DNA from: Palaemon carinicauda
Lineage: Eukaryota > Arthropoda > Malacostraca > Decapoda > Palaemonidae
Direction: 5' to 3'
Length of the DNA: 64,000 nucleotides
Assembly: GCF_036898095.1 (NCBI RefSeq)
Contig: NC_090736.1
Coordinates: 10,927,895-10,991,894 of the forward strand
Position numbers and translations under genes: made by a program. The notes beneath the pieces are model-generated. The model was not told where the DNA came from. It searched no databases and saw only the letters and a list, made by a program, of their open reading frames with translations. Shown piece after piece: positions 58,015-64,000 of the stretch (position 1 is the stretch's first letter; the number at the start of each line of letters is the position of its first letter).

Positions 58015-61000
58015 TTAAATATTTTTCAGAAGACCTGCTTCTGAAAGAAATCTAAAAATACCACTTGCATGGTAGGACACATCATTTCCAAGAATCTTGG
58101 CAAGGATGAACCTGCCACCCTCACCTCGAGCCTCAAACAAATATCTATTCCGCAAGATGTTATAATTGGGGCATTCGGTCAACAAATGCCTTACTAAACA
58201 GTTGTCACAATACGGTTGGTGTTGGCCCTTCAGCAGAAACTCATGTGTCAACCGAGTGTGACCAATACGGAGACGACAAAGAGACGTCTCCCATTTTCGG
58301 GGCATCATATTATACCTCCAAGGAGATATGTCATTTGTTACTTCCCTCATTTTATTGCCCTCTTGACTATCCCATTGCTGTTGCCATTTATTGCAAACCA
58401 ATTTCTTGATGTCAGGTAAGAAATCATTACAGGGAATGGGATACCTTCTTGGCAGCAACTCGGATGCAGCCTCCTTAGCCAGTGAATCTGCCTTCTCATT
58501 CCCGGACACACCTACATGTGCTGGAACCCAACAAAATTGAACTGTTATACCTCTCCGTCCAATAAGGAAAAGCCATTCTAAAATCTTTAAAACTAGAGGG
58601 TTATTAGAATTAAAAACTTCCATAGCTTGAAGGACACTCCTTGCATCACTAAAAATAGTAAAATTACCCTCCTTTTCCAACGCTATTTTCTCAATAGCAG
58701 TTAATATGCCATACAGTTCGGCAGTAAATATGGAAGCGGTCAGAGGAAGTGCACCTCTACAATTAAAACCATTACTATGTACTCCAAATCCAACGCCAGC
58801 ATCAGATTTGGAGCCATCAGTATAGATAAAAGTTGATCCTCTATGTTCTTTAACATGTTCATTAAAAAGAGACCTGGCTTCTATGTCTGACATATTCTTC
58901 TTATCTCCAATAAAATATTTACAAAAAGATATCTCTGGTAACTTCCATGGAGGCGTTGATGATACCTTGAATGGAAGTACCTTATTTCTAATTATATCCA
59001 GACTATTTAATAATCGTTTCACCCGAAAGCCATAAGGTTGAGGAGATTTTGGGTGCAACTCAAAGTATGATGCTTGTCTTACAAGGCTTGCAGTCTGAAA
59101 GGCTAGAGAGTTAGGGAGTCTTTGCAATCTAAACCAATACCGAAGAATGGAAGACATTCGGTAAAGGTCTAGAGGTAACTCTCCAGCATCAACAAGGAGA
59201 CTTGGGATAGGCGAGGTTTTAAAAACTCCAGTAGACAATCTAATACCTGCATGATGTATCGAGTCTAATATTTTTAACCGGCTTGGGGTGGCTGAAGAAT
59301 ATACCTCACAACCATTACTAATTTTGGAAAAAATCAAGGCCTTGTATAATTTTAAAATAGTATTGCTGTCTGGCCCCCATGATGTATGGGACAATACTTT
59401 TAAGATATTCAGAGCTTCAACACATTTAGCTTTTAGCGCTTTTAGGTGAGAAACCCATGTAAGTCTACAGTCAAATATCAAACCTAAAAATTTGGTTTCC
59501 GATACACATGGTATCCGTTGACCTTTAATGTATATATCCGGGTCTGGATGTACTCCCCGGATACGACAAAAATGGACAATGGTAGTTTTACTTGTCGAGA
59601 ACTTAAATCCATTCATGTCAGCCCACTGGATAATTTTATCAATAGAGAGTTGGATTTTTCTCTCAACCATTGCCATTCTAGTGCCAGCAAATGATATTGA
59701 GAGATCATCCACAAATAATGTTGAGAGAACATCCTGGGGAATTGCTGAGGATATCCCATCAATTGCTAGTGCAAAAAGGGTTACACTCAGCACACTACCC
59801 TGAGGAACTCCTTCTTCCTGGCACTTACTCTCTGATAGAGCTTCCCCAACTCTCACTTGAAAAACTCTACGTGAAAGAAATGCCTGAATAAATAGTGGCA
59901 GCTCTCCTCTCAATCCCAATTCATGAATGGTTTTAAGTATACCATATCTCCATGTGGTATCATATGCCTTTTCAAGGTCAAAAAATACTGTAACATGGTG
60001 CTGTTTGGAAGCAAAGGCTTCACAAATAGAAGACTCAAGTCGTATCAACACATCAGTTGTTGAGTGCATTTTTCTGAATCCACATTGAATTGGTGATAAA
60101 ATACCTTTCTTTTCAAGGTACCATATCAGCCTTGCATTGACCATCTTCTCCATGTTTTTACATAAACAAGATGTCAATGCAATAGGACGATAGTTTGCTG
60201 CTAAAAACTTGTCTTTACCGGGTTTTAAAAAGGCTAAAATAATGGCTAGTTCCCAAACACTTGGGTAACTATGATCATGCCATATTCTATTAATAATGTT
60301 TAAAATAAATAGCTTTGTATTAAAATGTACATGTTTAATCATTGCATATGGAATTCCATCGGGTCCAGGGGCTGTATCATTGCAATGAGCAAGTGCGGAA
60401 TCAAATTCTCTTTCAGTGAAAGGAGAATTATACGACTCTTCCCTTCTTGTTGCAAAATTTAAAATTTTCTTTTCTTCAGTGCTCCTATACTGGTGACCAG
60501 GGGCTCCTTCACACTTGTTGGATACATTTGAAAAATGATTAGCCAGGGCATTGCTAACATCATTTGCTTCAGTTACATACTGACCATTCACCTTCAACAC
60601 TGGTGGTGGGTTGGGGGTGAATTTGCCAGCTATCTTTTTTACTTTCCTCCACACAGCAGATGGTGGTGTTCTACTGTTAATGGAGGAAACAAAAGACATC
60701 CATGACTGGCGCCTTGCTTCTTTCATGGCACGACGGAACTGTGCTCTACATTTCTTGTACATAATTAAATTCTCATCAGTTCGGAGTCTACGCAATCGTG
60801 TTAGAGATCTTCTTGTGGCTCTGTGGAGGGCAGTTAGTTCTGAAGACCACCACGGGACTGGTCGTCGTTTGAATAACCCTGTTGTTTTGGGAATTGATTT
60901 GACACCTGCTGTATAGAGAGTTCCATTCAGTAAGTCTATGGCATCATCGATATTTTCAACCTGTTCAGCATCCCCCTCAATTTCGCTTAGCTCACGAAAC

Positions 61001-61692
61001 TTTTCCCAGTCCGCCTTGTCAAGATTCCATCGTGGCGATCTCTGTAAAGGTGGACCATTGTTGGTGTTTATAATGATTGGTGCATGATCACTAGTATGCC
61101 AATCATCTAATGTCCTCCAATCAAAATCAAGAAGACAGTTAGAGCTTGCAATTGAAAGGTCAATGCATGACAAGGTACCTGTCTGAACATGGAAGTGTGT
61201 GGGCTCTCCTGTATTAAGGAGTCCCACATCCTCATTCTCCACAATTGATGAGATAATATTGCCCCTTGTGTTTGCTAGGATATCACCCCATAAAGGATGT
61301 CTACCATTCATATCTCCCAGTAAGGGAAATGGTTGAGGGAGTTGTTGAATGACCTCTGCTAAGTCATCATATAAAATAATATCATTTGGAGGTAAGTACA
61401 GAGAGCAAATTGTATATTTTCTCCCTATATCAATTTGTACAACAACTGCCTGCAGGGTTGTATGTATAGACATAGGTATTTGGGGAACATCTCGACGAAT
61501 GTACATGAGACTTCCGCCATGGCTCCCTGCTTGTTGATTATATGGTGTTCTATAGCTAACATACTCTCGAGGACTAGGAGTGTTAGAATCAAGCATACTT
61601 TCCTGTAGACATACAATTATGGGGGAATGCTCATGAATTAGGAGCTTAAGTTCTTCATATTTGGCCCTCAAACCCTGACAGTTCCATTGCAA
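58015..61692 (-). CDS. LINE ORF2: endonuclease, reverse transcriptase, RNase H (1225 codons, intact)
   Basis: This multidomain enzyme nicks host DNA and copies its RNA into the nick. Endonuclease, residues 1-220: QWNCQGLRAKYEELK, VCLQES, LLGDMNGRHPLWGD (about 126) and TSDHAPI (about 200). RT, about 470-760: FFDLEKAYDTTW (about 572), EGVPQGSVLSVTLF and LFVDDLSISF (about 660). RNase H, about 955-1085: IYTDGSKSDAGVGFG, TAELYGILTA, IFSDARSVLQ and VPAHVGVSGNEKADSLAKEA. A C-terminal zinc knuckle, YCDNCLVRHLLTECPNY, lies near 1160. No stop or shift is seen, and all catalytic residues are present. The first residue is uncertain: the frame opens upstream at TTG and CAATGG without a clear ATG. Confidence 0.95.
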   Translation of the reverse strand: MQWNCQGLRAKYEELKLLIHEHSPIIVCLQESMLDSNTPSPREYVSYRTPYNQQAGSHGGSLMYIRRDVPQIPMSIHTTLQAVVVQIDIGRKYTICSLYLPPNDIILYDDLAEVIQQLPQPFPLLGDMNGRHPLWGDILANTRGNIISSIVENEDVGLLNTGEPTHFHVQTGTLSCIDLSIASSNCLLDFDWRTLDDWHTSDHAPIIINTNNGPPLQRSPRWNLDKADWEKFRELSEIEGDAEQVENIDDAIDLLNGTLYTAGVKSIPKTTGLFKRRPVPWWSSELTALHRATRRSLTRLRRLRTDENLIMYKKCRAQFRRAMKEARRQSWMSFVSSINSRTPPSAVWRKVKKIAGKFTPNPPPVLKVNGQYVTEANDVSNALANHFSNVSNKCEGAPGHQYRSTEEKKILNFATRREESYNSPFTEREFDSALAHCNDTAPGPDGIPYAMIKHVHFNTKLFILNIINRIWHDHSYPSVWELAIILAFLKPGKDKFLAANYRPIALTSCLCKNMEKMVNARLIWYLEKKGILSPIQCGFRKMHSTTDVLIRLESSICEAFASKQHHVTVFFDLEKAYDTTWRYGILKTIHELGLRGELPLFIQAFLSRRVFQVRVGEALSESKCQEEGVPQGSVLSVTLFALAIDGISSAIPQDVLSTLFVDDLSISFAGTRMAMVERKIQLSIDKIIQWADMNGFKFSTSKTTIVHFCRIRGVHPDPDIYIKGQRIPCVSETKFLGLIFDCRLTWVSHLKALKAKCVEALNILKVLSHTSWGPDSNTILKLYKALIFSKISNGCEVYSSATPSRLKILDSIHHAGIRLSTGVFKTSPIPSLLVDAGELPLDLYRMSSILRYWFRLQRLPNSLAFQTASLVRQASYFELHPKSPQPYGFRVKRLLNSLDIIRNKVLPFKVSSTPPWKLPEISFCKYFIGDKKNMSDIEARSLFNEHVKEHRGSTFIYTDGSKSDAGVGFGVHSNGFNCRGALPLTASIFTAELYGILTAIEKIALEKEGNFTIFSDARSVLQAMEVFNSNNPLVLKILEWLFLIGRRGITVQFCWVPAHVGVSGNEKADSLAKEAASELLPRRYPIPCNDFLPDIKKLVCNKWQQQWDSQEGNKMREVTNDISPWRYNMMPRKWETSLCRLRIGHTRLTHEFLLKGQHQPYCDNCLVRHLLTECPNYNILRNRYLFEARGEGGRFILAKILGNDVSYHASGIFRFLSEAGLLKNI

Positions 61693-61706
61693 AATGGAGG
61701 AGAAAA

Positions 61707-62123
61707 CTATGGATTATTTCTGGAAGACATCTTGGATGAGGTCTTCCCATTAGCAGTTTTTAATCTAACATTATTGCCTGTAGGTTTCTTCAGAGGTGGT
61801 CTTGTTATAATGGGTTTTAGGTTTGTGTTTTTCTTTGTATCCTTTTGTTCTATTTGTTGAGGTGGATGGTGGACCTCAACTTGAATTTCTGATTTATTCA
61901 GTTTATCTTCTGGTCCATTAGAAACATCAACAGACAAAACATCAAATTTATTTGATGTCATAACCCTGACGTTTCTAATGGAGGGTGGAGAGAGAGATGG
62001 AGGTCTCTCTCTTTTCCTATTTATCAGTGGTGAGGATTTACCAGGTTTTTGCACCTTCCCTACCATAGGTGCACCTGGTAACTTTGTTTCGGGTGGAACT
62101 TCCATCAAATCAGGCAAGGACAT
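61707..62123 (-). CDS. LINE ORF1 C-terminal continuation (138 codons) after an in-frame TAG
   Basis: The frame is the same as ORF1 and begins one codon after its TAG (TTTCTTAGGCCATG). It opens MSLPDLMEVPPETKLPGAPM and is rich in Pro, Lys and Asn, with no domain I recognise. It ends SSRNNP 15 bases before the first ORF2 codon. Either the TAG is a recent mutation splitting a protein of about 608 residues, or the element makes a short and a long form, or this is a separate short ORF. The first seems most likely. Confidence 0.6.
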   Translation of the reverse strand: MSLPDLMEVPPETKLPGAPMVGKVQKPGKSSPLINRKRERPPSLSPPSIRNVRVMTSNKFDVLSVDVSNGPEDKLNKSEIQVEVHHPPQQIEQKDTKKNTNLKPIITRPPLKKPTGNNVRLKTANGKTSSKMSSRNNP

Positions 62124-62126
62124 GGC

Positions 62127-63536
62127 CTAAGAAAGGTTAGTACTATTGTTGGTAATGGGGGATGAAGTTTGTATAGAAGTGGGCAGTGTTGCAGTTTTAA
62201 TACACAGTGGTAAAGCCTTGGAAGGCAATATGCTTACCTTGTCACGTAAAACTCTACTATCATTAGATGATGTATTTCCTTTTTGGGAATTACTGGCAGC
62301 ACTATGTGAGTTCGATGTCTCCTGTGGTATATTTTCTCTTGATTTCAGTGCATTTGCATAGCTGTTTGGTTTTTTCAGTAGTCTTTTGGCATGTCCTACA
62401 CTTATGTGTTCTACACTGGATTTGTTGAGGGCTGCTTCTGCAAACTTATAAATCTCACAGCTCCTGTCAGTGGATTGATGGTTTGAATTGCAATTCAAAC
62501 AGCTGGGCTCAAGTGTACACTCTCCATGATAGGGACTGGCACAGATGCTACACATTTTTTCATTTTTACAAACTTTAGAAGGATGTCCAAATTTGAAACA
62601 TTTGAAGCATTGTAAGGGCTTTTGTTTAAAAGGTCGAACTTTTATTCTTTCATTTTCAATATCGATGTGGAAAGGCACATCAGCATCCTGGAAAGTAAGG
62701 ATAATCATTGACGTCCCAGGAATCTTATGGACTTTCCACACTGTTAATGGGCACATGGCTAGTATTTCCTCTTCTGTAAATTCGTAAAGATCTTTATTGA
62801 AGACTACTCCCCTTCCGTAACTAAAGTTTAGGTGGGGTTTGACATCTAACATATCCTCATCACTGTTTGTCATAAGGTTAGACAGTATTACTGATTGCGT
62901 GAATGATTTAGCATGGATTAGGAAGCTATTTTTCCCAAAGCGAGATATATCACCTGGTGCAATGGTTCCTACCTTTTTCTGAATTAGTTTGCTAATTTTA
63001 AAATAATTCCCATTACTCCCTTTAGGCTCGGCAACAAGCCACATTGGTGGTTTTGGCTTTCTTTGGGGGAGCATAGTTAAATCGATATCTTTCTCAAACC
63101 AGTCAGCAGGTCTATATACATCCAAACTGTTTGGTATCTTATCACATAGGGCACCCATGACATTTAGGTTATTAATTTTGATATCATTGATGTTACATAT
63201 TGCATTGAATGCTTCTTCATGATTATCATAAGTTATCCATGAATGCCATTTTTCATTTTCAAGTTTCATTCTAATTTCTTTTATCACTCCATAGCATCTA
63301 AATGCTTTATATATCATATCATAATCAGTATTTATTGGAATTTGGGTAACATGAAGGATTCTTAGTTTCCCTTTGTTACCCGACTTAATTGGTTTTGAAA
63401 CATTAGTAGAGGGGTCCTTTTTTGTTCCTAAGTCGTCAACAGAATTTTCCTTAATTGAATTAGAAGAGGTCGTCAACAGTGCCGGGGGAGAGTCAGCGTA
63501 TCCAGGGGATGGGGGTTCATTGCTTAAAGAATCCAT
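62127..63536 (-). CDS. LINE ORF1: RNA-binding Gag-like protein with zinc knuckles (469 codons)
   Basis: This protein would coat element RNA. After an acidic start (MDSLSNEPPSPGYADSPP), residues about 58-115 (LRILHVTQIPINTDYDMIYK, then GVIKEIRMKLENEKWHSWIT) resemble an RRM fold. Zinc knuckles follow at about 305-355: LQCFKCFKFGHPSKVCKN, MCSICASPYHGECTLE and SCLNCNSNHQSTDRSC. The tail is Ser/Asn-rich. It closes at TAG 62129-62127. The ATG at 63536 is preceded by a GA run and is the first in the frame. It sits directly upstream of ORF2 on the same strand, as in I-type LINEs. Confidence 0.88.
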   Translation of the reverse strand: MDSLSNEPPSPGYADSPPALLTTSSNSIKENSVDDLGTKKDPSTNVSKPIKSGNKGKLRILHVTQIPINTDYDMIYKAFRCYGVIKEIRMKLENEKWHSWITYDNHEEAFNAICNINDIKINNLNVMGALCDKIPNSLDVYRPADWFEKDIDLTMLPQRKPKPPMWLVAEPKGSNGNYFKISKLIQKKVGTIAPGDISRFGKNSFLIHAKSFTQSVILSNLMTNSDEDMLDVKPHLNFSYGRGVVFNKDLYEFTEEEILAMCPLTVWKVHKIPGTSMIILTFQDADVPFHIDIENERIKVRPFKQKPLQCFKCFKFGHPSKVCKNEKMCSICASPYHGECTLEPSCLNCNSNHQSTDRSCEIYKFAEAALNKSSVEHISVGHAKRLLKKPNSYANALKSRENIPQETSNSHSAASNSQKGNTSSNDSRVLRDKVSILPSKALPLCIKTATLPTSIQTSSPITNNSTNLS

Positions 63537-64000
63537 TAGATGAGAGAGAGAGAAAAGGGTTACTTAGATGTACCTGCTCGAGAATGTTAGGCCATCACAC
63601 GCCAGAAAGGAAATTTGCACTTTCCACTATCGGCACAATGAGAGTATACTTCCCAGATAGTCCACTCCATACCCTACCCGAAGGATAGCATCAAAATAGA
63701 TATAGAGGCACAGGTGTAAGCTGAACCCGCCTGTTAGGACTGAGACCAAGAAATTATGGAATCATCCTCCCCATATCTGTAATGACGGGCTTCCGGCCAA
63801 AAGCCGAGAGTCCTACCCCAAGCATTGGATCCCCCTGGATTCCGAAGACCCAACACTTGAGAATAGTTCCGCCAAAAAGGTCCAAACCATCTTCGGGATG
63901 GCTGAAATCATCCAATACTCTCACATATAGCTTTGAATGCAAACACCTCCCAACCGTGACACCTCCTCCCACTCATCAAAGCAGGCAGCAATATAGGATG
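63537..64000 (-). other. Probable 5' UTR of the I-type LINE
   Basis: There is no array sequence, which suggests the element continues past the window end. No open frame with recognisable motifs. A short GA run lies at 63542-63551. Confidence 0.45.

Larger units (their letters stand above)
57864..64000 (-). mobile_element. I-type non-LTR retrotransposon (LINE) with intact ORF2
   Basis: On the minus strand: a 5' region (64000-63537), ORF1 (63536-62127, in-frame continuation to 61707), ORF2 (61692-58015), a 3' UTR and a short ATTC-type tail (57864-57876). The order endonuclease, RT, RNase H plus a CCHC-bearing ORF1 is characteristic of the I group of LINEs. The 5' end is not reached within the window, so neither target duplication nor full length can be given. 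Confidence 0.9.

Overview
The window looks like animal nuclear DNA, most likely from a decapod crustacean. It is AT-rich, crowded with GA/CT and TA microsatellites, and almost every protein-like sequence belongs to a transposable element. Two features point to Decapoda: several DIRS-type tyrosine-recombinase retrotransposons, and a dispersed repeat near 53.7 kb (TTTCCAACTAGGGTTGTAGC followed by AAT repeats) that I associate with shrimp genomes. No bacterial-style operon, CRISPR array, rRNA or convincing tRNA was seen.

The most interesting signal lies between the transposons. From 8.6 to 57.9 kb the non-transposon DNA is a diverged tandem array of one intron-like unit of about 1.2 to 1.9 kb, read on the minus strand. 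Six units carry a short candidate exon between the same acceptor (TTTTTCAG, or TTTATCAG in one) and a GTAAGT or GTAATG donor. The exons are at 56696-56770, 43955-43990, 42035-42097, 24488-24586, 23326-23376 and 9671-9721 (transcript order). They are 75, 36, 63, 99, 51 and 51 bp long, all multiples of three. Phase 0 is the only phase open in all six. The flanking intron sequence is strongly conserved from unit to unit while the exons differ in sequence and length. I infer a large minus-strand host gene with a tandem array of symmetric, fast-changing cassette micro-exons. The rest of the gene lies outside the window or is not recognisable.

Layout: 1-8.6 kb holds tandem duplications (641 bp, 104 bp, and three copies of about 342 bp), microsatellites and one small reverse-transcriptase relic. 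At 9.9-14.1 kb is a 5'-truncated DIRS element (minus). At 15.1-23.3 kb is a full-length but mutated DIRS element of the same family (minus). At 25.8-27.5 kb is a non-autonomous Tigger-like DNA transposon with TA target duplication. At 27.7-32.2 kb is a decayed CR1-like LINE (minus). At 33.7-41.6 kb is a second DIRS family (plus) with long inverted terminal repeats and an internal complementary region. At 45.4-51.0 kb three related Tigger-like elements sit one after another in TA microsatellites; one contains a large foldback. At 51.0-56.3 kb are a TA tract of about 600 bp and a repeat-rich GC-richer block. At 57.9-64.0 kb is an I-type LINE (minus) with an intact 1225-codon endonuclease/RT/RNase H frame; its 5' end probably lies beyond the window.

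The transposons do not act as one system. They are nested insertions in the introns of the array and explain why roughly 47 kb separates the first and last visible micro-exons.
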